A stretch of 64,000 nt of DNA. Origin: Peribacillus sp044761665. GTDB taxonomy: Bacteria; Bacillota; Bacilli; Bacillales; DSM-1321. Where the stretch lies: the NCBI RefSeq assembly GCF_044761665.1, contig NZ_JBIWCW010000014.1, positions 13,329 to 77,328 of the forward strand. The letters are read 5' to 3'. The notes beneath the pieces were generated by a model, which worked only from the letters and a program-made list of their open reading frames with translations, searched no databases and had not been told where the DNA came from. The translations under genes were made by a program, and so were the position numbers. Below, one piece after another: positions 18,169 through 26,897 of the stretch. Numbering within the stretch: the stretch's first letter is position 1; the number at the start of each line of letters is the position of its first letter.

Positions 18169-18702
18169 TTAGAAGTTAGATGAGATAGATTTGTCATTGG
18201 ATAATTCAGATTTAGTAACCATTTCATCGCTGTCTTTTTTGCCTTTTTTATTGTTATCTGTATCTGTATTCAGTGATTGTGAAGGAGTTTCCTTCAATTG
18301 TTTTCCTGCCACGACGACTTTGGAGCTAATGTCTTTTAATTCACCTGTTGCATCTTTCGCTGAATCAAGGGCGTTCGTGGAAATATCCTTAACTTCCGAA
18401 ACTTTGCCTACAACTTCTTCATTAACGGTTTCATATAAGGTTTCAACGTCATTGATTGCCTCTTTGATCGTATCGGTTGCACCTTTCACGCCGGAAACCA
18501 TTTGTTCTTTCACTTCACCAGGGTTTGCTTTAACCTGTTCCACCATATTCATGGAATTATCCTTTAAGGAAATTGCTGAACGTTTAACTTTATTCCTTGT
18601 ATTCGAGTCCAATAAAGTTAAAGCTCCTCCTACAATTCCTCCGATAATAATCCCTTTTAGTAGTTTGCTATTAGAGTCAGTTTGTTTAGTTGATTGATTC
18701 AT
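18169..18702 (-). CDS. YtxH domain-containing protein
   Basis: 177 residues. Residues 14-31 (LLKGIIIGGIVGGALTLL) are the short hydrophobic glycine-rich segment of YtxH proteins, followed by a long charged amphipathic helical region with many Asp, Glu, Lys and Val. YtxH of B. subtilis belongs to the general-stress operon ytxGHJ. The ATG has AAAGGAGGAAG upstream. A 168-codon frame on the other strand over the same DNA has no ribosome site and an unlikely composition. A sigma-B-like promoter lies 47-72 nt upstream. Molecular role unknown. Confidence 0.82.
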   Translation of the reverse strand: MNQSTKQTDSNSKLLKGIIIGGIVGGALTLLDSNTRNKVKRSAISLKDNSMNMVEQVKANPGEVKEQMVSGVKGATDTIKEAINDVETLYETVNEEVVGKVSEVKDISTNALDSAKDATGELKDISSKVVVAGKQLKETPSQSLNTDTDNNKKGKKDSDEMVTKSELSNDKSISSNF

Positions 18703-18748
18703 TAAATACTTCCTCCTTTAAGATGGTTAGTATGTTCTTACGGTTTTA

Positions 18749-18774
18749 TTTCCCTGATTTTTCATGATTTAAAC
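18749..18774 (-). promoter_or_regulatory. Candidate sigma-B promoter of the YtxH gene
   Basis: On the minus strand GTTTAA (18774-18769), 14-nt spacer, GGGAAA (18754-18749). The -35 is the exact sigma-B consensus; the -10 differs from GGGTAT at two places. Confidence 0.5.
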
Positions 18775-18785
18775 GAGTAATAACA

Positions 18786-18856
18786 AAAATGTCATATAAT
18801 TGACATTTTAATCCAATTCGTAGTAAGATGGCAAATAGTTAAGTAATTGAACTATT
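18786..18856 (+). promoter_or_regulatory. Promoter and two operators of the marR-mmpL operon
   Basis: A sigma-A promoter TTGACA (18800-18805), 18-nt spacer, TAAGAT (18824-18829). A perfect palindrome AAAATGTCA-TATAAT-TGACATTTT (18786-18809) overlays the -35. A second one, AATAGTT-N9-AACTATT (18834-18856), covers the likely start site. Both suit binding of the MarR protein encoded next. Confidence 0.65.
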
Positions 18857-18874
18857 TTTTCTGGGGGTGAAAGG

Positions 18875-19339
18875 ATGAGGAATAATAATGTTACCGACTT
18901 GATCGATCGATACATGAAGGTTTCCTTCTATGTGAATAAGATGGGAGAGCTTTTAATTAAAGACGAGATTTGTGATGTACTGACTAACGAACAGTACTAT
19001 ACTTTACGTTTTATCGAACAGCAGCATTACTGTACCTCGACCGAAATTAGCGAAGCTTTTTACGTCAATAAAAGCGCGGTCACATCGAGCATTAACCGAC
19101 TTGAAGGGAAAGGCTTGATAGAGCGTGCCCGTGACCTTGATGACCGTAGGGTCGTGCATTTGAAGCTTTCTGAAAAGGGGGAAGCACTACTTCAGGAAAC
19201 GGAACGGAAAATTCATATATTAGTAGAGACGATCATGGGAAATTTCAAATATGAAGAGATTGTTAGTTTTCTGGATACATATGAAAAACTTTCGCAGACA
19301 TTTATTCAAATGAAGACCGGTAAAGGGGAGGAAAGATAA
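18875..19339 (+). CDS. MarR family transcriptional regulator
   Basis: 154 residues with a winged helix-turn-helix in the middle (STEISEAFYVNKSAVTSSINRLEGKGLIERARDLDDRR), the MarR hallmark ending in the D-x-R wing. MarR proteins are dimeric repressors released by small molecules or oxidation. The stop codon is immediately followed by the transporter ATG, so the two are co-expressed, and palindromes over the promoter suggest autoregulation. Comparable to the YdgG-YdgH pair of B. subtilis. The inducer cannot be deduced. Confidence 0.87.
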   Translation: MRNNNVTDLIDRYMKVSFYVNKMGELLIKDEICDVLTNEQYYTLRFIEQQHYCTSTEISEAFYVNKSAVTSSINRLEGKGLIERARDLDDRRVVHLKLSEKGEALLQETERKIHILVETIMGNFKYEEIVSFLDTYEKLSQTFIQMKTGKGEER

Positions 19340-22300
19340 ATGAGGGCGATTATAAAGGGTAAATGGGCGGTCGTTACGGCCTGGATCGTCATTACAGTTG
19401 GATTGTTGTTCCTCGCTCCGAATATGGCCGAGCTCGTCAAGGAAAAAGGACAGTTGGATGTGCCAAAAGAGTATTCTTCCGGAATGGCGAATGAACTGTT
19501 AAAAGAAGTACAAGATGAAGACGAATCGCAGGTGGCCCTTGTTTTCCATAGTGATAAGAAGTTGACTTCCGAGGAAAGGAAAGAGATTGAAAAGGGAATT
19601 CAAAAATTAGAAGAGAATAAATCGGAACTAGGCATCAGGGAAATATTGACTCATTTTAAGGAACCATCCCTTAAAGAGCAGTTGGTTTCGAAAGATCAAT
19701 CAACAATCTTGACCTCAATCGCCATGAACAAAGGGGACCGTGAGGCAAAAGAAGTCATTGACGCTCTTTATAAGGAATTGAACCAAATAGATGTTGAACA
19801 TTATTACACGAGCAGCTGGATGATCGATGAAGATCTCAATACCAATTCTCAGGAAGGATTGAAGAAAACGGAGGGAATCACCGTTATCTTCATATTGGTG
19901 GTATTACTCCTAGTCTTCCGGTCGGTCGTGACGCCACTCATTCCTCTGATCACGGTGGGCTTCACCTATTTATGCTCCCAATCGATTGTTTCCTTTTTAG
20001 TGGACCGTTGGGATTTTCCAATCTCGTCGTATACCCAGATCTTCTTGGTTGGGATTTTGTTCGGAATAGGGACCGATTATTGCATACTCTTGTTAAGCCG
20101 TTTCAAAGAGGAACTATCGACACAGGAATCATTGACGGAAGCCATTGTGGAAACGTATCGTACGGCAGGGAAAACGGTCTTCTTCAGCGGGTTGACCGTA
20201 ATGATAGGCTTTGCTGCCATTGGTTTTTCTACATTTAAGCTATATCAATCAGCCGCTGCGGTGGCCATTGGGGTCTTTATCTTGATGCTTGCCCTATATA
20301 CGATTGTTCCATTTTTCATGGCGATCCTTGGTAAGAAACTATTCTGGCCATCAAAAGGGAAACTTGAGCATAGCGAAAGTAAGTTATGGGGAAGGCTAGG
20401 AAGCTTTTCCTTGAATCGTCCGTTGTTAGCTTTGCTTACAGTGGCGATTGTCTGTGTTCCTTTTTTGATCATGTATGAAGGGAAGATTTCTTATAATTCC
20501 CTTGAAGAAGCGGGGGATGACGTTCCCTCGATCATGGCCTTCAATATCATTGCCGATGAATTTGGGCCAGGTCAATCCATGCCAACACAAATTGTCATTC
20601 AAAATGATGAACGGATGGATTCAGAAGATTATGTCGGTCTTGCCGAAAAGATCAGCGAGGAAATCAAGAAGGTTGATGACGTCGATGTCGTCCGTTCTGT
20701 AACTCGTCCAATCGGTGAGCCTATAGAGGATTTATTTGTCTCCAATCAAGCCAAGACATTGGAAAAAGGAATTGGGGAAGGTAATGATGGGATTAAAGAA
20801 ATTAGCGACGGGTTAAAGACGGCAGGCGGTGAACTGTCAGAATCCGGACCACGCTTAAAACAGGCAACGGATGGAATTGGTGGCCTGATATCTGGAACCA
20901 ATGAATTGAAAAGTGGAATCGGTCAAGTGGAGACAGCGCTAACGAGTATCGAAGCGGGTATCCGCGATGGTTCTATGGGTACTGGGGATGTAAAAAAAGG
21001 ACTGAATGACGTTAAGACAAACTTAGAAAAATTGGCTACAGGCAGTGGAACTCTTTTGGAAGGGTACCAACAGTCCACAGCTGGGTTAAGTGAGCTAAAA
21101 AGTGGATACAAAGATATCCAAACGAATCTTAATACTGTCTCGAAAAGCCTTAAGGGGTTGAATGCATCTTTTGAAAAAATGGAAGCAAGTAATCCGGAAC
21201 TTCAGGCAGATGTGAACTACCAAACAATCAAGCAAACGGTCCAAGGCACACAGAGCGGCTTGGAGCCAATGGCGGCTGGACTGACGGAACTCAATAAGAA
21301 CCTCGATCTTGTATCTGGGGGGCTGAATACTGCAAATAAAAGCATGGCAGAAATCGTGAACGGGCAAAAAGCCCTTGGAAAAGGTCTAACGCAGTTGATT
21401 TCAGGTGTGGATACCTTACAAAAAGGGTTAACGACAATGGCTAATGGACAAAGTGAAGTCATTAAGAATCTTACCCAGTTTGAAGGCGGCCTTACAAGCT
21501 TGAACAGTGGGCAGCAAGATTTATTAAATGGGTTTTCCAATATGGGCAGTCAGCTCAGTGAATTGGAAAGTGGTCTGACCCAAAGTGCGGATGGTCTCAA
21601 TGAAGTTCATGATGGTCTATCTTCAGCACAGGGCTATTTATCTGGCCTTGCTAAAACGGATAAAACGGTCACAGGCATGCATATTCCAAAAGAAGTATTA
21701 GAAAGTAAGGAATTTGGGGAATCATTGAATACCTATCTATCTGAAGATGGCAAAGTGATGACTTTCGATGTTATCTTCAAGACGAATCCATATTCTAATG
21801 AAGCAATTGAACAAATTGATACGATTGAGGAAGCCGTTAAAAATGTAACGAAAGAAACGAAACTTGAAAATGCCAAGATTGCTATAGGTGGAATTACAAG
21901 CACCCATCATGATTTAAGCATGATGTCGGAGGCTGATTTCTCCAAGACAGTGGTGTTGATGCTTTCTGGCATTGCAATCGTTCTTTTCTTTATGTTTAGG
22001 TCGTTGGTTATGCCCATCTATTTAATCGTTTCACTTGTTTTGACATATTACACGGCGGCAGCCATTACAGAATTGATTTTCGTTAACATTCTGGGGTATG
22101 CGGGTATCGGGTGGGCCGTTCCATTCTTCGCATTCGTTATCTTGATTGCACTGGGGATTGATTACAGCATTTTCTTGATGGATCGCTTTAATGAATGGAA
22201 AGATAAACCTGTAAAAGAAGCGATGTATCTATCCATGCGAAAAATGGGGACGGTCATTATTTCTGCGGCTGTCATTCTCGGAGGTACGTTCGCAGCCATG

Positions 22301-22465
22301 ATGCCTGCGGGGGTTTTGTCACTTCTTGAGATTGCCACATTAATATTAGTAGGGTTGGTCCTATATGCGTTCATCATATTACCACTGTTTATCCCGGTGA
22401 TGGTTGCAACGTTCGGAAAATCCAATTGGTGGCCGTTTGTGAATCAAGATCGCTACGAGAAATAA
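19340..22465 (+). CDS. MMPL/RND family transporter with a long heptad-repeat extracellular domain
   Basis: 1041 residues. Two halves of six membrane helices each (about 160-380 and 850-1035) carry the MMPL elements GIGTDYCILLLSRFKEE and ALGIDYSIFLMDRFNEW. Between them lies an external region of about 450 residues built from L-x-x-G heptads (GLKTAGGEL, GLTQLISG, GLTTMANG and similar), predicted to be an extended helical stalk. B. subtilis YdgH has the same family core but is shorter. It probably exports lipids or hydrophobic drugs using the proton gradient. Regulated by the MarR protein upstream. Confidence 0.87.
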   Translation: MRAIIKGKWAVVTAWIVITVGLLFLAPNMAELVKEKGQLDVPKEYSSGMANELLKEVQDEDESQVALVFHSDKKLTSEERKEIEKGIQKLEENKSELGIREILTHFKEPSLKEQLVSKDQSTILTSIAMNKGDREAKEVIDALYKELNQIDVEHYYTSSWMIDEDLNTNSQEGLKKTEGITVIFILVVLLLVFRSVVTPLIPLITVGFTYLCSQSIVSFLVDRWDFPISSYTQIFLVGILFGIGTDYCILLLSRFKEELSTQESLTEAIVETYRTAGKTVFFSGLTVMIGFAAIGFSTFKLYQSAAAVAIGVFILMLALYTIVPFFMAILGKKLFWPSKGKLEHSESKLWGRLGSFSLNRPLLALLTVAIVCVPFLIMYEGKISYNSLEEAGDDVPSIMAFNIIADEFGPGQSMPTQIVIQNDERMDSEDYVGLAEKISEEIKKVDDVDVVRSVTRPIGEPIEDLFVSNQAKTLEKGIGEGNDGIKEISDGLKTAGGELSESGPRLKQATDGIGGLISGTNELKSGIGQVETALTSIEAGIRDGSMGTGDVKKGLNDVKTNLEKLATGSGTLLEGYQQSTAGLSELKSGYKDIQTNLNTVSKSLKGLNASFEKMEASNPELQADVNYQTIKQTVQGTQSGLEPMAAGLTELNKNLDLVSGGLNTANKSMAEIVNGQKALGKGLTQLISGVDTLQKGLTTMANGQSEVIKNLTQFEGGLTSLNSGQQDLLNGFSNMGSQLSELESGLTQSADGLNEVHDGLSSAQGYLSGLAKTDKTVTGMHIPKEVLESKEFGESLNTYLSEDGKVMTFDVIFKTNPYSNEAIEQIDTIEEAVKNVTKETKLENAKIAIGGITSTHHDLSMMSEADFSKTVVLMLSGIAIVLFFMFRSLVMPIYLIVSLVLTYYTAAAITELIFVNILGYAGIGWAVPFFAFVILIALGIDYSIFLMDRFNEWKDKPVKEAMYLSMRKMGTVIISAAVILGGTFAAMMPAGVLSLLEIATLILVGLVLYAFIILPLFIPVMVATFGKSNWWPFVNQDRYEK

Positions 22466-22473
22466 TGTGTGAA

Positions 22474-22497
22474 AAAGGCACCCGGATGGGTGCCTTT
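22474..22497 (+). terminator. Terminator of the marR-mmpL operon
   Basis: AAAGGCACCC and GGGTGCCTTT form a perfect stem around GGAT. Its left edge is A-rich, so it could also act on the minus strand. Confidence 0.75.
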
Positions 22498-22588
22498 GAG
22501 TTTGTCGACAAAAGGGCTTCCCGACCGCCCGCGGAAAGCGAGTGCCTGTAGTGGAAATCCACGTTTACATTTTTCTCCCGAGTTTGTC
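22498..22588. repeat. REP-like intergenic element flanked by 9-bp direct repeats
   Basis: GAGTTTGTC occurs at 22498-22506 and again at 22580-22588. Between them lies GC-rich DNA unlike its surroundings, with CCGCCCGCGGAAAGCGAG and the hairpin GTGGAAATCCAC (22551-22562). Similar CCGCGGAAAGCGAGTGCC stretches recur between genes in Bacillaceae genomes, as I recall. Only one copy is in this window, so repetition cannot be shown here. Confidence 0.5.
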
Positions 22589-22597
22589 TAAAGTCTA

Positions 22598-22621
22598 AAA
22601 GGCACCCGGACGCGTGCCTTT
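22598..22621 (-). terminator. Terminator of the siderophore importer operon
   Basis: AAAGGCACCC and GCGTGCCTTT pair with one mismatch. It nearly repeats the hairpin at 22474-22497, so the intergenic element sits between two twin hairpins. Confidence 0.7.
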
Positions 22622-22641
22622 ATATTAATTCTGACAAATGA

Positions 22642-23460
22642 TTAATTAGCCATATAAACATCTTTATCTTCTTGTTGAACGATATTATCATAACCATAAC
22701 ATACTGGAGCCCCATTTGTGGGATCTATCATGATCCGTGCATCAATCTGGAAGACCTCTTTCAAGACTTCCGGTGTAATCGTTTTGGATGGAGATCCGAT
22801 TTTGATAATTTCTCCATTTTTCATGGTGATGATTTCATCTGAGAAGCGGGCCGCATGATTGATGTCATGTAAAACCATGATGATGGTCCGTTTTTGTTCT
22901 CTATTTAACTTTTCGACGATGCTAAGCACTTCTAGCTGATGGGCCATATCAAGGTAGGTGGTGGGTTCATCCAACAATAAAATACCTGTTTCCTGTGCTA
23001 AGGCCATGGCCAGCCAAACCTTTTGGCGTTGTCCTCCGGAGAGGTTGGCAATCTCCCTATCACGAAAAGCGATGGTCTTGGTAATATCCATGGCCCATTC
23101 AATTTTCTCTTTGTCTTCTCTTGTTAATTTGTTTACATTATTCCGGTGTGGATATCTGCCGTATGAAATAAGCTCTTCCACTTTCAATTGAGAAGGTGCT
23201 ACGGGGGTTTGAGGAAGCAAGGCCATTAACTGGGCAATTCGCTTTGTGTGAATCGCCTTTAAATCCTCCCCCTGTAGATAAATGGTTCCTTTTTTTTGCT
23301 TAAGGATACGGCCTATTGTTTTAAGCAAAGTGGATTTACCACATCCATTTGGACCAATGATGGTGGTGATTAATCCTTCTTTTATTTCCAAATTTAAATC
23401 TTTAAACACTGTGAATTTCTCATAACTTGTTTCCAAATTTTCCATCTCAAGAATGCTCAC
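22642..23460 (-). CDS. Ferric-siderophore ABC transporter ATPase (FecE/YusV type)
   Basis: 272 residues. Walker A GPNGCGKS, signature LSGGQRQK, Walker B ILLLDEPTTYLD and the H-loop VLHDINHAARFSD are typical of the FecE/FhuC/YusV group, which energises import of ferric siderophores and heme. The GTG start follows GGAGAG. It is the last gene of a four-gene unit transcribed leftwards from a Fur-box promoter. B. subtilis FeuABC borrows the separate ATPase YusV; here the ATPase is in the operon. Substrate is inferred from the neighbouring bacillibactin genes. Confidence 0.9.
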   Translation of the reverse strand: MSILEMENLETSYEKFTVFKDLNLEIKEGLITTIIGPNGCGKSTLLKTIGRILKQKKGTIYLQGEDLKAIHTKRIAQLMALLPQTPVAPSQLKVEELISYGRYPHRNNVNKLTREDKEKIEWAMDITKTIAFRDREIANLSGGQRQKVWLAMALAQETGILLLDEPTTYLDMAHQLEVLSIVEKLNREQKRTIIMVLHDINHAARFSDEIITMKNGEIIKIGSPSKTITPEVLKEVFQIDARIMIDPTNGAPVCYGYDNIVQQEDKDVYMAN

Positions 23461-23475
23461 GGGACATCTCTCCTT

Positions 23476-24504
23476 TTATCTTTTTTCTTTTATCAATAAA
23501 TAAAGGAAATAGGGAACTCCGATAATGGAAATGACGATTCCAACCGGCAATTCTGCCGGCGCAAATACCGTTTTTGCTATATAGTCGGAAACGATTACCA
23601 AGAAGGCACCGATTACACCACATACAGGAAGTACATGTTTATGATGGATCCCGACAAGGTGTTTGGCGATGTGTGGAGACATCAACCCGATAAATCCGAT
23701 GTTACCTGAGACGGAAACACACGCACTCACTAAACCGATGCTGCTGAGTAAGAGGATCGACGTTTCTCTTTCTACGGAAACCCCAAGGCTCTTTATGCTT
23801 GTTTGTTCCAGTTGAAACAAATCCAATAAATAGGCCTTCTTAATAATGAGGGGGATTAGGATGATTAACCAGGGTAACATGGCGATGATATATTTCCAAT
23901 TGGCAGAGTAGATACTGCCGGAAATCCATACGGTAGCCATTTCGAAATCCGAGGATTTCATCTTCAAAGATATGTATAACGAAAGGGCTCCGAATGCTGA
24001 GCTGATGGCAATTCCCGTCAGTAAAAAGCGACTCGTATCAAGGGACCCATTTTTCCAGGAAAAAAGGAAAATGATGAGGGCAGCCAACATTCCACCAATC
24101 AATCCAAACAACGGAACACTCATGATGGACAGCCAATCCGAACTTGTTCCAATGTATGTACCTTGAAAGAAATACATAAAGATGACGATGGCGGTCCCAG
24201 CTCCTGCATTTATTCCTAAAATACCAGAGTCGGCCAATCCATTTCTCGTTACACCTTGGATGACAGCCCCTGCAATGCCTAACGCAAGACCTACTAGACC
24301 AGCAATGACAATGCGGGGGAGCCTGAACTCAAAAATGACCAAATCATAGTCTGCCACCGGGTTTATTCGGAATAATGTCCGAACAACATCCATGATGGCC
24401 ATATCGAAGGTACCACTTACTAAACTTAAATAACTTGCCACAATGATTAAACATATTCCGACTGTCATGGTGATGACCAACCGTTTTGATGAAGTATTAT
24501 ACAC
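23476..24504 (-). CDS. Ferric-siderophore ABC transporter permease (FecCD family, second subunit)
   Basis: 342 residues, about nine to ten membrane helices. The loop motifs IVIAGLVGLALGIAGAVIQGVTRNGLADSGILGINAGA and GNIGFIGLMSPHIAKHLVG are those of FecCD permeases. GTG start with AGGAGG 8 nt upstream; it overlaps the end of the preceding permease gene by 8 nt. Pairs with that permease as the membrane channel for the ferric siderophore. Corresponds in position to FeuC. Confidence 0.9.
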   Translation of the reverse strand: MYNTSSKRLVITMTVGICLIIVASYLSLVSGTFDMAIMDVVRTLFRINPVADYDLVIFEFRLPRIVIAGLVGLALGIAGAVIQGVTRNGLADSGILGINAGAGTAIVIFMYFFQGTYIGTSSDWLSIMSVPLFGLIGGMLAALIIFLFSWKNGSLDTSRFLLTGIAISSAFGALSLYISLKMKSSDFEMATVWISGSIYSANWKYIIAMLPWLIILIPLIIKKAYLLDLFQLEQTSIKSLGVSVERETSILLLSSIGLVSACVSVSGNIGFIGLMSPHIAKHLVGIHHKHVLPVCGVIGAFLVIVSDYIAKTVFAPAELPVGIVISIIGVPYFLYLLIKEKR

Positions 24505-25504
24505 TTTTTTCTCCTCCTTTCTTTCTTATCAAATATAGGAAGAAAGGGATACCGATCAAGGAGGTGACGACTCCAATCGGCGTTTCGAATGGATAATTAA
24601 CGAACCTACTGATTACATCGCATAATGCTAGGAAAATCCCACCGATTACACCCGCACAGGGAATGATCCATTTATAATCAATTCCAATTAAAAAGCGTGT
24701 GATATGTGGGATGATCAGTCCGATAAATCCAATCTTCCCTACAAGTGCCACAGCAATGCCTGTTAGGCATACGATAGAGAGCAGGGAAACGATCTTGACA
24801 AGCTTTGTACGTTGACCTAAGTTTATGGAGACTTCATCCCCCAGAGATAGAATGGTGATGGACTTGGAAATGACTAGAGCAAGGATGATGCCTATTGCTC
24901 CAATGGGGATGGCGATTTTCAGGATTTCGGGATTAATCTGATGTAATCTAGCATTATACCAAAAACTAACATTCTGGGAAATTTGGAAGTAGGTAGCTAT
25001 CGCAGCCGAAATACTACTCAAGAACGTCCCGATTACTGTCCCGATAATGGCTAGGCGAACCGGGGATAAGCCATTATGTAATAATGAACCAAAACCAAAA
25101 ACTATGCCGGCGCCTAAGGCGGATCCTAGCATTGAAAAAAGAATCATATGGAAGGAAGACATGCCTGGAGCGAACACCATGCAAAGTGTAATGACAAATG
25201 CAGAGCCGTCCGTCACGCCCATGATTGAAGGGGATGCAAGATAGTTTCTTGTCATCCCCTGCATGAGTGCTCCTGATATGGCTAAAAATGCCCCCACAAG
25301 AAGGGCACCGAGAACCCTTGGTAATCGCGAAGTGATTATAATAGCATGATCAACATTTTCCGGGTCATAATGCAAAAATGCATTCCATACTGTTATAAAG
25401 TCTATATTTTTTGCACCATAAAGAATGGACAAAATGGTTGTCAGAATAATTATGACGGGTGAGATACATAGAATTATGATCGGTAATGAATTTATTTTTG
25501 CCAT
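24497..25504 (-). CDS. Ferric-siderophore ABC transporter permease (FecCD family, first subunit)
   Basis: 335 residues from the ATG at 25504, preferred over a TTG three codons earlier because AAGGTG is at a workable distance only from the ATG. It shows LGALLVGAFLAISGALMQGMTRNYLASPSIMGV and KIGFIGLIIPHITRFLIG, the FecCD signatures. Corresponds to FeuB in B. subtilis. Lies between the binding-protein gene and the second permease, with an overlap to the latter. Confidence 0.88.
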   Translation of the reverse strand: MAKINSLPIIILCISPVIIILTTILSILYGAKNIDFITVWNAFLHYDPENVDHAIIITSRLPRVLGALLVGAFLAISGALMQGMTRNYLASPSIMGVTDGSAFVITLCMVFAPGMSSFHMILFSMLGSALGAGIVFGFGSLLHNGLSPVRLAIIGTVIGTFLSSISAAIATYFQISQNVSFWYNARLHQINPEILKIAIPIGAIGIILALVISKSITILSLGDEVSINLGQRTKLVKIVSLLSIVCLTGIAVALVGKIGFIGLIIPHITRFLIGIDYKWIIPCAGVIGGIFLALCDVISRFVNYPFETPIGVVTSLIGIPFFLYLIRKKGGEKSV

Positions 25505-25526
25505 ATCAATCAACGCACCTTACTGC

Positions 25527-26495
25527 TTATTTAGCTAAATTTTCCGATGCAGCTTTTAAGAATGCCGTTTTACTCCACGCTGTTCCACCTTGCGCAAGAG
25601 GATCAACAGAGTTCACAAAAACCTTATCATTTTTAACAGCTTCAATGCTCTTCCAGATGGAGTTACTTTCCAACTCTTCTAAAGCTTTTGGTTTTTCAGC
25701 ATTTTCGCTCTCTGAGAATTGTAGGAAAATATAGTCCGGATTAATCTCAGCAAATTTCTCTAATGCAATCATTTCTTGTGCTTTGACTGGTTTAATTTCC
25801 TCAGGAACAGTTAATCCTAAATCAGCGTATAAAACTGGGTTGAAGTATACATCTTGAGGATAAAGGAATAGACTGCCGTTTCTTACTCTCACAACTAGTA
25901 CTTTTTTATCCTTAAGGTTTTCGCTGATTTCTACTTTTGCTTTTTCAGCATCTTCTTTGTATTGAGAGATGATGGATTCAGCCTTGTCATCCTTGCCGGA
26001 AAGCTTGGCCATTAACCGTAAGTTGTCCTCCCAATCAGTAGAAATATGTGAGTAAGGGAATGTTGGTGCCACTTTCTCCATTTTTTCTGTTACTGTACCG
26101 TCGGATTTTGATGTCCACATGATCACATCTGGTTTAAGGCTTAAAAGTGTTTCATAGTTTGGCTGCATTTTCTCACCAATTGATTGTGCACCTTCAAGAT
26201 CTTTCGCCAAATATTCTGGAAGTTCTCCACCCACCGTTATAGCTCCCACTGGTTTAATGCCTAACATAGCGGCATCTTCCATGGACTCCAAACTTGCTGT
26301 TGCTATTTTCTTGACTTCAGAAGGAAGGGTATATTCTTTACCAAGATAATTTACCTTTTGTGTCTTTTGTTTTTGCGTTTCAGTCGCACTGCTTTTTTCA
26401 GAATTATCCCCAGAGCTGTTTTCAGCATTGCCACAAGCTCCAAGCCCAATACTAAAAACAGCCGCCATACCAAGTACCATTAACTTTTTCTTCAT
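25527..26495 (-). CDS. Ferric-siderophore-binding lipoprotein (FeuA-like)
   Basis: 322 residues. The signal peptide ends in the lipobox LGAC (Cys about residue 21), so it is a membrane-tethered lipoprotein. A Ser/Lys-rich linker follows, then a periplasmic-binding fold of the FhuD/FeuA class (KKIATASLESMEDAAMLGIKPVGAI). In B. subtilis FeuA binds ferric bacillibactin and ferric enterobactin. The gene faces besA across a region with Fur boxes for both sides, which supports bacillibactin as ligand. ATG start after GGGGAG. Confidence 0.9.
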   Translation of the reverse strand: MKKKLMVLGMAAVFSIGLGACGNAENSSGDNSEKSSATETQKQKTQKVNYLGKEYTLPSEVKKIATASLESMEDAAMLGIKPVGAITVGGELPEYLAKDLEGAQSIGEKMQPNYETLLSLKPDVIMWTSKSDGTVTEKMEKVAPTFPYSHISTDWEDNLRLMAKLSGKDDKAESIISQYKEDAEKAKVEISENLKDKKVLVVRVRNGSLFLYPQDVYFNPVLYADLGLTVPEEIKPVKAQEMIALEKFAEINPDYIFLQFSESENAEKPKALEELESNSIWKSIEAVKNDKVFVNSVDPLAQGGTAWSKTAFLKAASENLAK

Positions 26496-26620
26496 TTTCT
26501 GACTCCCCTTATTCTAAATGATTTAAAGATAAATGTGTTTCAAAGATTATGTATGCTCTCTAGAAGTCAAAATTTTTTCCTTTTCAACTATGAAACTAGT
26601 AAATGAGTGCAGGTAATTAT

Positions 26621-26641
26621 TGATAACGATTATCATTATCA
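26621..26641 (-). promoter_or_regulatory. Fur box of the siderophore importer operon
   Basis: TGATAACGAT followed by TATCATTATCA. It matches the 7-1-7 Fur consensus TGATAATnATTATCA in all but one position and extends it by a third repeat unit. It is 126 nt before the binding-protein start. Confidence 0.85.
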
Positions 26642-26767
26642 TGCAATATTCAATATATAGGTAATTTGTGAAATTATCAATAGTATTTTTGTGAAAAAAT
26701 AAATATAATCTAAATTTTCTTTGAAAAAGAGATTAAGGAACAGGATATGTTGCAAATTTTAACACAG

Positions 26768-26796
26768 TTGATAAACTAAATGAGAAATATTATCAT
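26768..26796 (+). promoter_or_regulatory. besA: Fur-controlled sigma-A promoter of besA
   Basis: TTGATA (26768-26773), 17-nt spacer, TATCAT (26791-26796). TGAGAAATATTATCA at 26781-26795 agrees with the Fur 7-1-7 consensus at 12 of 14 fixed positions and overlies the -10. The leader to the ATG is about 95 nt. Confidence 0.65.
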
Positions 26797-26897
26797 TTGG
26801 TGGGAAGTTAGTACGATCACTAAATGGCTTATGAAATAGAAAATTAATAGAAGTGAAGGCGTAGTCGAAGATTAGATAATGGGAGGAATGAAAGAGC

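Noticed and set aside
18191..18697. Plus-strand frame of 168 codons opposite the YtxH gene
   Set aside because: No ribosome site, odd Ser/Phe/Pro-rich composition, and the minus strand has AAAGGAGG, a recognisable YtxH domain and a promoter.
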